From NCBI GenBank assembly GCA_035235625.1, contig CP141143.1, positions 34,519,178-34,583,177 on the forward strand: DNA of 64,000 nucleotides. Reading direction: 5' to 3'. The stretch is from Saururus chinensis (taxonomy: Eukaryota > Streptophyta > Magnoliopsida > Piperales > Saururaceae). Shown one piece after another: positions 24,511 through 37,040 of the stretch (the first letter of the stretch is position 1; every line of letters begins with the position of its first letter). A program made the translations under genes and the position numbers. Under the pieces are notes generated by a model. It searched no databases and was not told where the DNA came from. It saw nothing but the letters and a program-made list of their open reading frames with translations.

Positions 24511-25230
24511 TTGCGACCGCGCGGGCTATATATATTCGCTTGCGTGGGTGTTTTTCACCTGCACATGTGTTTTTCGCCAAATCCCTCCCCCTTCCTCTCC
24601 TCCCCTCGCCAAAGTTTGCCCTGCTTCACCCCAACCGCTCCTCCCCTCTTGTGTCTCACCCACCCCCTGCCTCCCATGCGCCCACCCACCCCTCTTGCCT
24701 AGTTGTGCCCGTGCGCCACTCATCCGACCCGCTTGGCCCTCTCTCCTTGGCCTCCCTCCTCCCCCCCCTCTCTCCCCAAGTCCGCCCATGCTTCCCCCTC
24801 TCTGTTTCAAAGGAGGGGGCAAATCCGGGAGAGGGGGAGGCTGGGACTGTGGGGGTCCCGAATCTGGCCCTCTCTCCCTGGCCTCCCTCCCACTTTCCCC
24901 TCTCTCCCCGGGTCTGCCCACCTCCTTCCCCTCCACTGGAAAACAGAGGGGAAGGAGGGCGGGTGGACCCCCCTCCCTCCTTCCCTCCCGCTCCCCCCCG
25001 GCCCTCAACATGGGAGGGGGTGGGAGGGAGAGGGGGGGGTCTGGATTCTGGATTCCTGCCGGAATTTGGCCACCCACCCCACCTCCTCCCTCTCCCTGGG
25101 TCGCCCCTTGTCTCCCTGTTCATCACACTCCCCGGCCAACTCCCTCTATGCCCCAACATCCCACAGGCGCTAGTTTCAGCACTTCCACCAAATTCTGGTG
25201 CCGCTCAAATCATCCCACCTACCACAGAAT
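24511..25230. other. GC-rich block inside the CACTA element, possible captured DNA
   Basis: About 700 bases rich in C and G (CCTCCC, GGAGGGG runs, several CpG) sit between the GA tract and the 3' subterminal repeats, in sharp contrast with the AT-rich surroundings. Open frames of 150-300 codons occur on both strands and in overlapping frames, which is what low stop-codon density alone produces. I recognise no protein domain. CACTA elements are known to carry host fragments, so capture is possible but unproven. Confidence 0.45.
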
Positions 25231-27739
25231 TTTTTAATTTTTTTTTGGTATTTTTAAGAATAAAGGCTTTTTTATTTTTTTAAAAAAAATTATGAAGTAT
25301 TAGCGGCACTTCATAAAGCGTCGCTAATGCACAATTTTTTTATAAAAAAAATATGTTTTTCCATTAATGAAACTTTAAAAACTATTTTTATTATTTTTTA
25401 AATTTTTTATTAGCGACTCATAAAAAAAGTCAGTAATAATCAATTATTAGCTGCGCTTATATCTATGCATCTCCAATAAACTGTTATTTATTTTTTTTAA
25501 ATAACTTGTTATATTAGTTATATTTAGTAAAGCGTCGCTAATAATCAATTATTAGTGACGCTTTAATAATTTACTATTAGCAACGCTTTATTATGCATTG
25601 CTAATACTAAAATAATTAGTGACACATTGATAAATGTCGCTAGTGTTGCACTATTAGCGGCTCTTTGCTTAAGTATCGCTAATGAGCAATAGTGACTCGT
25701 ATTTTATCGATGTATTTAGCGATGCTTATAGTTTTTTTGTTGTAGTGTCATGTTTGATGACTTCTTCATAATTAGTTGATAATTCCAATACATTTTTAAC
25801 CATGATCATGTATGTATGCTTGCACATACTATATTAATTTTATGTAAATTATGTTTCACATATTTTAACTTTAGGATGAATATGTTTATACTTGTCTAGG
25901 TCTAGCATGATATTATACTTGTCTTGAACTTGTATTTTGATGTTTTCTACATATTCACTCCATGATTTCAGTTAGATAGGGCCATAATAGAATTATGGAT
26001 GCTTACATATATAACATTAATTATAGTTAGCTCATATTTCTCATGTTCTGCTTAGGTTTGGACACTATCACTTATATACACTCTTACTTGGACATTTATG
26101 ATTTTATTTGACACAAATAGACCATGTTTTATGCACATATGGATTAATTTGAATATGTTTATATACTTGGACACATTTAACATTTTTCTAAGTATGTACC
26201 ATGTTGCATGTATCATCAAAATAATTTATAAGCAAGGTTAATTGTGATTAGTCATGTTTGATTTGAGCGGATAAAATTGGATGTCCTTGGTTGCCCAATT
26301 AGTCGCTCACAAGCTTATTGAATTAGTTTTGCATCTGAAAGGACAGAGTTTTACATTTAATGGACAGGGTTTAAAGTTCCTTTGAGGATGGGTTTCCTCC
26401 CCATGTAAGAAGAGTGCAATGCTATAATAAGTTAAATTGTTGAGTTTATCTGGGCCTTGAGAATTTAAGTTGGTTTGTTTGTATGTACTGGCTTACTAAG
26501 GGTACTTCCCCATTAGGGAACTTACCCAAATTGCTCATTTCCTATTTAGGAGTTCGAACCTTCCTTATTAAGGATTGTCCAGGGTGAGCGGTCTGCTTAT
26601 GTTTCGGCCGATTAAGTATGGTTATTTTCTCAATTGTGAGACATTCGCCAATTAATTATGTATGTATATGGCTATAATACTCATTAACATAGGATGTGTA
26701 TAAATAATTATGTTTATGTTATACGTGGTTGTAGAATGGATTTGTATGGATATGCAGGATGGTATGTGGTTACTATACTTGATTTTGCAGGATGAATGTT
26801 TATATTGAGAAATGATTATGCATGATGTGAATGTTGAGAAATGATTCATGCAGGATGTGATTATTATAATAGTATTCATATGTTTACACATGATGTGTAT
26901 TTGTTTTATGAGCTATGGATGAACCTGTGATGCATAGGTGGCATGATATGTGTTTTTGAAATATGAGTTATAACATAATATATAGGTGGCATGACTGTGT
27001 TTATGAAATATGTTATATATCATGATATATAGATGGCATGATTATGTGTATATATAATATATTTAACATGATGTATAGGTGGCATGAGTATATGTTGAAG
27101 GAATGTGGATTAGAACATGATGCAAATGTGGCATGGATATATGTGATTTGTCCCATGATAAATGGGCATGGTAAGTGATTATGTGATGGATGTTATGTTG
27201 ATAAAGCCTATGATGTCATTATGAGTTCACTTTCTGTATTAAAACTTTTACTGTGCATTAGCTCACCCCTCTTTGTTTTGTAGTTTTGTCTTGAGGCTGC
27301 ATGTCATGCCATGCAGGTGCTTCTAATGGGCTCTATATTGAGCATGCGGACAACTGCGTACTTTGAGAGAGGCTATGGCTGAATAAGGCTATGTTAGTTT
27401 TATTTATGTTGATGTTGAGATATATATACATTTGACACTACTTCACACTTTAATTAGTCATTGTTGGCCTAGACCTTGTTAGTCATTGTTGACTTAAACT
27501 TATTTAGCCATTGTGGGCTTATATATGACTAGTTGATATGGGCATAAGTAGATTAATACACTAATTAGCAGTCCTTTATTTGCTCTATTTACTTTTGTAT
27601 AAAGTGTTTGCGCGCTACTCTGTTGTGTTCACCCAAGGATGGATTAAGTCTTCTACATTTCAACTCCACTTAGTCGAGTCACATGCCGCTTCCTCATTGG
27701 ACCCGGTTCGGTTGGGGGGTGGCGTGTGCTGGGCCATGA

Positions 27740-28560
27740 CCTTTCATAAAAATCAAATCTTTAAAATAATTTCTCTACACAATCACATGAACAAAGGCAT
27801 TCAAAAGTAATATTCACATGCATGAGGCAAAATAATCAATTAGAATAGAATAAAGGAGTGATACAACTGACCTTTGGGGCTAATCAGCCCCCAAACACTT
27901 TAATCCTTCACTCCAACACCAGATTTAACAATTGAACACCAATTTAATTAAAATAGAAAATGGGAATACCTTTAACTATGTGTAGAACCCTCAAAATCCT
28001 TGCTTTGGATTGTAGAATTCCTTTGATGGAATGCCCTAGCCATTGCTTTGATGTTTCTTAGTGATGCCACAATTCTCTAGACGTCCTCCAAGAGAGGAGA
28101 ACCACGAGGGAGAGGGAAGAGAGGTAGCGGCAAGCCCTCTCTCTTTTTCTTCTCTTGTTTTAGGGCAACACACAGTAAGGGAGAGAGTAGAAAGAGACAA
28201 TAAGAGAGGGGGACGTGATGGGGGAGACAAATAGGGGGAACGTGATGGATTCCTCTCCTCTCTCTCATTAGGTCTCTTTTAAGTCAATCTCCTATCCTCA
28301 CCCTACACAGGCCTTATTATATAGGCCTCCAATATGAATTTGAATTCTACCCTAGTCACATGCCTAGCTTGCATGTATGATGGATGTGGGTCCCAATAGA
28401 ATATGTCACGATCGTTTATGTGGGTGAGCGCAACTGCCCCCACTATCCTTAGACCTTGTAGCCCGTATCGGCTCACCCAAACCGTGAACAAAGTAGACCA
28501 AATGGGCCTAAGCCCATACCATAGTTCAACAAAATAGTCCATATTGTGAATTTCCTAATT
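27740..28560 (-). repeat. LTR-like or 5'-leader-like repeat fragment, minus strand
   Basis: Read on the minus strand it has an LTR-like layout: a block of CCC/GGG-rich sequence, then a TATATAATAAGGCC promoter-like box at 28324-28311, then a CT-rich leader (28270-28080), then AT-rich sequence. No coding domain is seen; frames in the CT-rich part are low complexity. It abuts the worn end of the family A LTR. Its family is unknown. Confidence 0.4.
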
Positions 28561-30389
28561 TATTGTCTCCATGTCCTCCCTACTTGATTCCTTGTCTGTG
28601 TAATTTATGTATGCTTCTGTAAAGTTTTTTTTGGCCTAGGTTAGATACTCACAGAAGAGATAATTAGGCATGGTCCCCACATAGCCTGCATGATCACTAG
28701 CACGGTTAGACAAAAGCAAAAAACTGGTAAACAAGAAACTCTTCTTTGAGATAGCGGGTAGAGGTTCCGAAAGATCTGCACTAATGCTCAGGGAAGAAAT
28801 GGCTTTTTTATATGTGTGTATGAGTTGAATCTATGAGAATGTATGGGGGGTTTGGTGAATCATAGTCTAAATATCATGTTGATGGAACGTCTAGGGTGAA
28901 ATCCAGTTCAAGATGTCGATCCATCTGGAGGTAAAACTGATCACACACATGAAGTGTAGATTGTTTTATTTTAATAAAATGTAATTAAATAGGTAAAAAT
29001 AAAAATTTTGTACATGCAATGATACTACTAATTTCCAATAAGGGTTCGATTGGCCTTCAATTGCAAAAAAATAGTCACAATGTGAAATCCCTTGGGATCA
29101 TTCACATTCAAACATTGGATTGTTACTTTACTCAACTTTGTCAGAGATCGCTCGCATATAGCATTATCGAGAACAATTCGGTTTTAGAGGGTTGCTTACG
29201 CTTGTTTGCATTCAAAATGGACTGGGCAAGTTGCGAGTCTCGTAATTTACTTAAGTAAAAAATGTGTCAAATCTCTTCTCAAATATGGACATGAGTTCCC
29301 ACCGATCTAGTGAATTATAAAAGAGTGCTTGGTCATGTAAAACGGGCTTCTCTCCTTTGTTTTCCACTGAAAACCAAAAAGTCACAGAGAGAGACATCTT
29401 CTCCTCCCTAACTTGCACATGCATTGTAGTTCATCTTTCAAACTCCAGTTGCATAAATGCCTCTACGATTTATCATTCATAATCAATTGAATGGCGATTT
29501 TTTCAATGAGATAAGTGAGAAAATCAACCTCTGGTTGAAAAAAGGGAGAGACTATTTGAGTCCTTTTTGGCAGTTCACATGTATGCAAGCCTATTCGGAG
29601 AATTACTGAAGACATGCACACATTTTGGGCATTTACATACACGGACAGTCCATTTTTAGCAAATCCCCATGAGTGCACCATAGCTTGATACGTAGAATTG
29701 TTTATAAATAGTAACTGGATATTCTATCAAAAAAATAAAACTAAATGAATATGAGCTATTCGTTACGGTCTCTCCTTTCTCTTGGTGTCAGGTTGTGGAA
29801 GCTTGCAAGTGTGTTGTGTTTGTCTTCCATATGCAATATTCCCTTACTCATATATGGGATGCATTACATTTTTTTCACATGGAATTAATGCATTAATTTT
29901 AAGAGAACAATATGCATTAATTTTTTCAAGTGGGAGTTTTTTTTTTAACAAAAGATGTAGTTTCTTATTCATGCTTAAAATTCTTTTATTGTGAAAGAGT
30001 TACGTTAATGGTATGTAGTGTGGGAGAATTTTGTAGAGTCTTGCGTTTGTGCTTAAAATTAGCGCAGAAATTGCTTCCAATGAGTTTGTATCTAAGTGCA
30101 TTGATGTATGTATACGCACCCTTTGGGACGATTTGTTTCCTTTAGGCAATAATGTTTAGTGCAACTTTTATACTAAAAGGAAAATGGTGTTTTACTTATC
30201 AAAAACACACAAGTTACATGAGCTTTGATTAAATTGGATAAGTACGCCCGAGTACACTTTGTGTGAAGCCCACTTGTGAACTCCAACCAAACCTTGTGTA
30301 AGTTAACTCGTGTGAGTTTTTGTGACTGTTTTGGTTGTGTGAATATAATTATCTACATTAAAATAACCCACTTGTGAGGAAAAGCTTTA
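28561..30389. other. Intergenic DNA, no gene recognised
   Basis: Several open frames of 60-80 codons on both strands have no recognisable domain and no consistent splice context. No repeat termini were identified. Confidence 0.45.
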
Positions 30390-30552
30390 CCCCTCCGTCC
30401 CATACCGAAAACTTTATTTTGAAAAATAATATTTTTTATTAAATGGTGGGACCTACAGCTAAGAGAACAAAAAATAGCTTCAGAAATACTTTTTTAGGTA
30501 CCTAGTCACTTAAATTAAGCCAAATAGAGCTATTAATATGACAAGGAGGGAG
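30390..30552. mobile_element. Stowaway-type MITE (Tc1/mariner), 163 bp
   Basis: The left end is CCCCTCCGTCCCAT and the right end is GACAAGGAGGGAG, close to the family terminus CTCCCTCCGT. TA dinucleotides flank both sides (30388-30389 and 30553-30554), the expected target duplication. Length and AT-rich hairpin-like interior fit. No coding capacity. It sits about 400 bp beyond the 3' end of ALG10. Confidence 0.8.
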
Positions 30553-30948
30553 TAGTATTTTAGTGCTCATAAATTGTGGAGTATGCCCAATCTTGGCCAT
30601 GTCCTTCCTCCGGCTAGGTCCTTTTGCCATAAGCCAAAAAGAGGTTTAATAAAGATATCATAAGCATATTTTACATTTGTTTTGTATCTGGTGAAGATTG
30701 TCAGCCGGAGCCGGTACTATACTTCTACAATGCAATCACAAAGACCTGCGATGGTTGATATAAAATACATCCAATACGCAGTCTGGTGGCCCCTATCAAC
30801 AGTGACACCTCACCACATGAACTCAATGTTCACGGGCACGAAAAGTCATCTGTGTCTTGCTCCTTGCCAAGATCCTTCTTTTTTCAAGTATTGAGCCCGT
30901 TGCCATCATTTTTTAGAAACAAAGATATTTTGAATATCATAGAAAAAA

Positions 30949-33900
30949 TTACCATATAAACCTCTGAGTCCCAGACTCATGATCCCAGTGAAATGGACGA
31001 AACAAGAATATTACCATTGTGAAGATGTTTGCAGCCATATAAAGGATTGCCAGGAAAATCCAACTGGTATTATCATCAATCTTCGAATGTAGGATAATGA
31101 AATAAAATGGTATGGTGTAGTATCTGAACTCTATTAGTGGTGCAGGGATAAGGACTGCACCACAAGCTAGAAAAAATAGCAAAAGCCATATCTTCTTCAT
31201 TGTTTTTCCTGCAAAATGAGAAGTCCATTAATAGGTTGAGGACCAAAACAAGGTACAACATGAAAAATCTCCTTAAAAGAACTACTGATTCCATCTTTCT
31301 CACCTAAAACATTAAAAATAGACAGCCATGAATAAACGTAAAGTGGGACCAGAAGATACTTCATCAACCAATGCGAATTAAGCTTTCTCCAGATGTAAAA
31401 CGGATAATGCCGGTTATCAGCAAGAAGGTAGGGATGGGCTATACTGTACATACCAATTGAAGAATATAAAGCAAGACAACCAATAGAGGCAATTAGTTCA
31501 GATGGGATGTGAGCTTAAAATACCAAAATAACAATTGATTATTTCAACCTAGAAACTAAGAGCTAGAACAACAATATGGACAATTAAGAGAAGGTGTATG
31601 CCAGCCAACTCCAGTAGCTTATGACTCCTACCTAAAAAAATGTATTGAAAACAACCCGGCATTAAGAGCCAATAGCAACATTGAGAAGTGAAGCAGTTTG
31701 TTCGTGCAGAACAACTGGAACAATGACGTGGCTTGGCTTAGATTAAAATGGACAGGGCATGTGGCAGCAGCTGCAACAAGACCAAAGTAAAACAACTGGG
31801 CAAAATGTGGAGATACTTTATGGGCATCTTTGGCACCTGCAGAATTTTACAGAAGTAGTTCATCACCAATGTATACCACATCTTCATTCTGTATAAAGAC
31901 TGAGCTGATGATGAAACATAAGGAGAAACAAAAATACGGCTTTTCTGCAGTACAGACTTATGGTTCATATGATATTCTTGGTTTAAAAATGCTCTAATCA
32001 GGTGGCTGCTCAACCACAGGACTCTCTTAACAAACACTGTATATGACTCTACAAAGTAAAAACATGGGTAAATCACAAAACCATCTTCGGTAAGTAGATT
32101 CATTTTTGGACAGCATATCACATTCTCTAATTTCCATCAATAAGTATAATGACTTGCGCACACACAGCCACCAATAAAGACTGTATGATCATCTACTTTA
32201 GTGCCAAGTAAAGACATTTTTTCCTAGCTAAAAGCTGAATGCATGAGAAAGTATTTCATACAGTACCAAGTACCACACTTCCATTCAAGATGACAAAAAC
32301 TACAAATGCAGATAATATCAAGATAAATGGGGAGAAGGACCCCATTATTTTCCACTTTAAACACCACATTCTTGAAAGAGTTTCTTGGAATTCTTTAACC
32401 AAACCTGCAACATAATTATATAACATAATGAGAAGAAGCATTATTCCTTTAATATTTACAGCTTGAAGTGATAGGAAGGTGAGAGAAAAGTCACTAGCAC
32501 TAATTTCAAAATATGCAAATGAAGAACTCCAAAAGAGTATCTGTGTATACAATCAGAAAATTATTCAAGTGTATGGGCTGCTGGAAGTGGGTATTCACTG
32601 ATAAAAATATGATAAAATCCATTAAAAAATTTCAAACCTGAATTGCAACCTAATGAGAAGAATCTCAGTTTGGACAATGGAATATCTTCCGTATTTACAG
32701 AGGTATACGATTTTCTCTTTCTCAAATCTGAACTCACTAGTTCATTCTTCTCATTTACTAGAGCAGCTTTTTCTTCACTTGACATACTAGACTCATCTGG
32801 TCTCCCGTGACCTTTTTTAGTTAAGACTGTGATATAATCAATGGCTCCATTGGTTGCAATAAACAACATCCAGATTACGTTTGTTTGTCGGATAAAAATA
32901 GACAAGCTTCCAAACTGAGTAAAGAAAGAGGAGTATAAGTAGGAAATTCAAAACATGTGGATGTGTCTGCGTATGTATATGCAAGAAAATGAAAGGCAAT
33001 CAAGAAATGACAAATTCGTATATGCCAATAAAAAATTAATAAATACTTATTCATCATATGTCATCAAAAGTAATTAATTGCCTCAATTAGCCCGAATTTC
33101 CATAAACTAACAAAATGTAAAAAATAGGTGGATTCTACCATGACTACAAACACATACTGAAGCATGCTTCAACTTATTTATGTCCATTGTAATTCCATTG
33201 TAGCATACCTAAGCATCTGGAATGAAGGTCCCAAGACATTTTGTAAAACTGAATGCTACTTATTTTTGCATTCCCCACTATTCAATAAGGTACAGTGAAT
33301 CAATAGAATTTTTAAACTTGAGGGTTGTACAACTTACTAAATATTTACATCAGCTTCTAGTTTAGAATTAGATCTCTCTCAGCAGTGACAAGAAAGCAAC
33401 AGATTCAGCAAGGGGCTATGGTAAAACTAAGTCTATAATATGGCTTAGTAATTTGTTTCTGTGATTCATTATTTAACTCCATTTCACATATGACAGTATA
33501 GACTAAATAAGTTGAAGGAACCCTAAGAAAGGTTCGTTGATATATATTATCATAGAAGAAACTATAAACCCAAAGTCAACATATTTATAAATATCTATTC
33601 ATAAAATGAAGCTTGTTGGAAAATACAGTTTATATTCATCAATATGATAAGAATAAATGTTACATTTGAATGCTACCTGTGAAATTTAAGATAAAGAACT
33701 CTTAAAGCTTCTACATAGAATTTACCATCCCACTAAGCCAATGGTGTCTCTTCAGACAAGCTAGATACATAGCAAGAACTGCAGTTAGTGATGCCACATC
33801 TGTATAGTAAAGAAATGTGAAGAACCAATGAATGGGATAGAGACTTAGCACGGTAGTGAAAACCACTGCTCTTCTTAGACTCATAGCCGGTCTCAATTGA

Positions 33901-35811
33901 GTAATTATATCAAATATCAAAACACTGCAAATGACTGCAAGTACACCATTTGTTGAACGAAGAATTATAGTAGAACAACTTTCAGAAAAAGACACATGTC
34001 TTCTGGTTGCCCACATGGCTGGAAATGAACAAGCAACATGGATAAGTGAGAGGCAGTACCTGATGAAGTTTTAGAAATGCAAAAGTTATATTCACCACAT
34101 AAGGAAATAAAATTTATGCTTCACCTGTACTCCATGAAATAAGCAATATTGTAGCATAAACTTAAGGCTCTGATATGTAGGAATATACAAAAGAGCTGTC
34201 CTTCCGAAATTAATATAAATCCAAATGCAAGTACTTACAAAAATCTCATATGCCTTGAAGCTTCTTGGTGTTTGACCAAGGATGCTAATAAGATGAGATA
34301 AGTCAAGCTTGACTGGCTAAAGCACAGTTCTTTTCCCCCATGAGATGAACTTTGGTTTAAACAAAGCTCGAGCTTGGCTCAGCTTGACTAATTTAATATT
34401 TTGTTTTTGCAGTTCTACAGCTCTACTAGCAAAAATCATTATCCTGATCACAAACTAGGACCTTATATAGTATGTAGTCCTACAATGAAAAATAAAATAT
34501 CAAGCTACAAGCTATTTGAGCCTTGCTGATCTCATCTGGGCCAAACTTGAACTTGCTCGTTGTGCCAAAACTTTGGGCAGCAAGTGATTATTATTTAATT
34601 ATCTATGCAAGGACAGAGCCAGGAAAAAGGCTCTAGGATGGCCACTATAGAAGGTCACCCCCGCTCTGTCCATGTATCTATGCTGACGTCCTGCTGAAGT
34701 GGTTGACACAATATGACATAGGAAGAGACAGAGATAGCTTGCTGAGCCGATGAAAAGAGGAGTTGGTAGATAAGGAGATAGTGAAGATTTAAAGACAATA
34801 ATAAGCATGGCAGATACACGCCAGCTTTTGTTTTTTACAATTTTTTGAAATGATTTTTTTCCTACTTGGACATAATCAGCAATTCTCTTTCTTGAGCACC
34901 TTCAGAGGATATCGAAAAAGAACAAACAAAATGTACACAATAAAAAGCACTGATATTGTTCAGTTCTATAAATTCAAGTGTCCAAACCAAATAATCTGGT
35001 TGTATATTCTTCTTCATCTTAACCAACCTAGTTTCAAGTTTGTTTCATTTTTCACTTAATTACAACTTTTGACTTGATTAGGAGCGCTATTAATATATCA
35101 TATATGAAGGTTTCTCTATCAAACTCAAAATCCTACAATCGTAATCTGCTTCTCATTCAATCTACTAAATTAACTTAAACTTGGTAGCTTCTGAGGCTCT
35201 TAAAACTATTTACGAGAAGGACATGCACAACCTGGCACGCTGAATTAGTCAAACATCTCATACATCCTTAAGCACAACACTACTAAAAGAAACAGAAAGA
35301 TTTCAAGGCTTTGCCAAAGCTCAACCGAATACAAGTCTTCAACTTTAGCGTCGAAAACAAAGTTTATAAGCAACAAACTTAAGATAAATGATTTAAAAAC
35401 CCAACAATGAGGCCATTGTCGCTAATGTATTCGCAAAAATTCAATCTAACTCACAAATTGTGACTTAATCGTAAATGGCTACTAAACCATCAATTTGAAA
35501 CTTACAGGCCAGGGGGAGTGGTGATCATGGGGTCCCAGCTTTTGAAGTTCCCCTTGCAATACTGCTGAGCCTGGGGAATGTGAAAGATTTCATCCTACAA
35601 AACATAAAAAAAATAAGAAGTAGCAGAAAGCATCATCATGAGAAAGAGGCAGCAAAGATGGACGAGGTGGGCGGAGGAAAAATCGGTGAAGAGTGACGAG
35701 TGCTACCATGTAAGGTTCAGGAACGATGCGGTTGACCAACACAGAGATCGGAAGAACCCATGAGCCGACGATGGCGGCCACGGACATCCGGCCCATCCAT
35801 TTCCCCCTCAT
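30949..35811 (-). CDS. ALG10: Dolichyl-P-Glc:Glc2Man9GlcNAc2-PP-dolichol alpha-1,2-glucosyltransferase ALG10, eight exons
   Basis: Exons: 35811-35707, 35594-35506, 34059-33726, 32914-32638, 32404-32267, 31836-31632, 31443-31304, 31208-30949. All introns have GT/AG ends, phases agree, and the sum is 1548 nt (515 aa plus stop). It encodes an ER multi-pass GT-C glycosyltransferase (GT59) that adds the third, terminal glucose from dolichyl-P-glucose to the lipid-linked N-glycan precursor. Family marks: [19 protein letters not shown] at the first lumenal loop (about residues 30-48), [11 protein letters not shown] (54-64), [15 protein letters not shown] near 150, IRQTNV.WMLF near 185, [18 protein letters not shown] near 390, [13 protein letters not shown] and the C-terminal QRFIW. 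Hydrophobic membrane segments recur through the length. Arabidopsis ALG10 is of similar size (about 509 aa, from memory). An alternative ATG at 35796 (MGRMSVAA) would give 510 aa and resembles homologue starts better. No break is visible. Confidence 0.95.
34310..34565. mobile_element. Degraded hAT-like repeat in ALG10 intron 2
   Basis: The GCTCGAGCTTGGCTCAGCTTG block (34364-34390) and its loose inverted counterpart near 34530-34560 (GGGCCAAACTTGAACTTGCTCG) are the kind of subterminal words found in plant hAT-derived repeats and recur at 36720-36860 and 39935-40090. Termini are not clear. It lies in the 1446-bp intron between exons 2 and 3 and does not affect the frame. Confidence 0.35.
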
Positions 35812-36065
35812 TGGGTGGTCGGTGGTGCAGATCGGAAAGAGGACGGCGACGAGGTGGGGCGGCGACGGCGAAAGATGAAAGGCGAGCAGAAGACAAGGGC
35901 AATGCCAATGTTTTTGCAGTCGAACCCGGATTAGGACCCGTCCGCTCGGACTAGCTTCAACCAATGATTTCTGGTTCAACAGGCTAGAACCGGCCAGTCT
36001 AGTTGACATATTCGTCTGCTTCTTTTAATCCTTACCACTCGGTAGGGGTAGATAATTTTTTTGTG
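35812..36065 (-). promoter_or_regulatory. ALG10 5' flank and leader with CpG-rich start
   Basis: The sequence around the start codon (35750-35960) is GC- and CpG-rich against an AT-rich background, as at many plant housekeeping promoters. The ALG10 frame stays open upstream to an ATG at 36009, which would add 66 residues; this extension has no family counterpart that I know of and is more likely leader. No convincing TATA box was seen. Confidence 0.4.
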
Positions 36066-36859
36066 GCCTAGGAGTGTTAACTATGCTGAGTATCGTGGAG
36101 ATTATTTGGGCTTTAAGTTTGAAACTTCAATTTTAAGTTTGAGTCAAATTCGTGTCAAACTTGAGTCGAGTCGAGTCGAATTTGTATCAAGCTCAAGTCG
36201 AGTTGAGTCAGGTCAAATTATTTTACCTTGTGATCATTACTTAGATTTTATAATTGGTGGCGTAAAGGTAGTTAGAAAAACATTACTGATACAAATATAA
36301 TTAGAAAGAGGTCTAATATCTTAGGATTAAAAAGCCAAGTGAACTAGTTTTAGTTAATTTTGATTTTCTAATTTAGATAATCATTACATGACGAAGGGAG
36401 TAAAGTTTTATAAAAAATAGTTCTAATTCTCATGAGACATATTATCCATTTCTTCCAACAAAAAACTTGAGGTTGTTGTACATAAAAAAAGTAAAAGTAA
36501 TATGTTTAATGAAAGGAGTTGAAACTTGGAAGACATGAAATGCTAACTTGATGTTTGATTTCATACGTAAAAAGCCTACTTCATCATTTTAACACCAAGT
36601 GGACTAGGCTTTTTACATATGAAACCTAAAGTCACTAGAAAGTTTTTCAATCTTTATATATATTGTATAATATATGTATGTATATATTTGAAAAAATAAT
36701 ATACATTATGAAAGTTTAAGTTTTTTCAAGGTTCGAGCTAAGTCAAACACAGATATGTTTGAGTTTGGTTTGACTAACTTCAAGTTCGAGCTTGAAAGTG
36801 AGTTAAGCTGAGTTGAATGTAAGTTGAGTCAAGCTTTTGAACTTGCTTTAACACCCCCA
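36066..36859. mobile_element. hAT-like non-autonomous element, degraded
   Basis: It begins TAGGAGTGTTAACTATG and ends TTAACACCCCCAGCTA, an imperfect inverted terminal repeat. Subterminal words related to GAGTCGAGTCGAGTCGA occur at 36162-36210, and GTTCGAGC/CAAGTTCGAGCTTG at 36730-36800. No clear 8-bp duplication. The end near 36400 (GACGAAGGGAGTA) also resembles a Stowaway end, so a smaller element may be nested inside. Confidence 0.4.
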
Positions 36860-37035
36860 GCTAGGCTTGGCTCGGCCCTAACCCAACTTGTAAAAATGTA
36901 AGTTAGGGCTGAAAAGACAAAAGACCGACTAAAATAGGGTCAAGATAGGACTAAGGGCATAATGCTCGCAAGATTGTTTAGTTTGTCTACAAGTACAAAA
37001 AGTTATATTTTTCCTTATTCAAATAATCACATATA
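36860..37035. other. Short intergenic segment
   Basis: No feature is recognised. Confidence 0.4.
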
Positions 37036-37040
37036 GGGGA

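Larger units (their letters stand above)
22434..25747. mobile_element. Non-autonomous CACTA (EnSpm/CMC) transposon, 3314 bp
   Basis: The left end is CACTACAGCAAAATGTAG and the right end is TTTTTTTGTTGTAGTG, giving terminal inverted repeats of the form CACTAC(A)GCAAAA/CACTACAACAAAA. The bases TCA lie immediately outside both ends (22431-22433 and 25748-25750), which is the 3-bp duplication expected of the superfamily. Both subterminal zones (22450-22800 and 25300-25740) hold many direct and inverted copies of TTAGCGACGC/GCGTCGCTAA, the usual transposase-binding type arrays, and more copies punctuate the interior near 23360-23440 and 23640-23760. No transposase or TNP-like protein is recognisable. 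The interior is GA-rich low-complexity DNA plus a GC-rich block. It was inserted into the family A LTR. Confidence 0.93.
21034..27739 (+). repeat. 3' LTR of the gypsy relic (family A, about 3.39 kb), split by a CACTA element
   Basis: The LTR starts TGTAAGATCTC directly after the polypurine tract. Without the CACTA insertion and one copy of its target duplication (3317 bp together) it is about 3389 bp, nearly the same as the well-bounded copy at 59662-63060 (3399 bp). Shared blocks run through the whole length: the GGGCACCCATCCATGTTGGATGG block near 21260, the GAACGGGCTGAACAACC block near 22150, the GTGCCATGCAGGTG-type block near 27305, and the GGACC..GTTCGG..TGGCGTGT end near 27700. The right end (GGCCATGAC) is worn, so it is placed to within a few bases. 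Reading frames inside it are not genes. Confidence 0.85.

Noticed and set aside
23785-25283. Open frames of 150-307 codons on both strands (Arg/Glu-rich, Ser/Leu/Pro-rich)
   Set aside because: They overlap in several frames in low-complexity GA/CT and C/G-rich DNA where stop codons are rare by composition. No domain is recognised.
29019-29258. 79-codon frame as a possible small gene
   Set aside because: There is no domain, no start or splice context, and AT-rich intergenic surroundings.
35280-35470. CACTACTAAAAGAAA and GTCGCTAATG words in ALG10 intron 2 as a CACTA element
   Set aside because: Only one possible terminus is present and no target duplication or second end could be found. It may be a remnant but is too weak to list.
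35812-36009. N-terminal extension of ALG10 starting at the ATG at 36009
   Set aside because: The conserved protein start lies at 35796-35811. The extension looks like leader sequence, so it was not included in the CDS.
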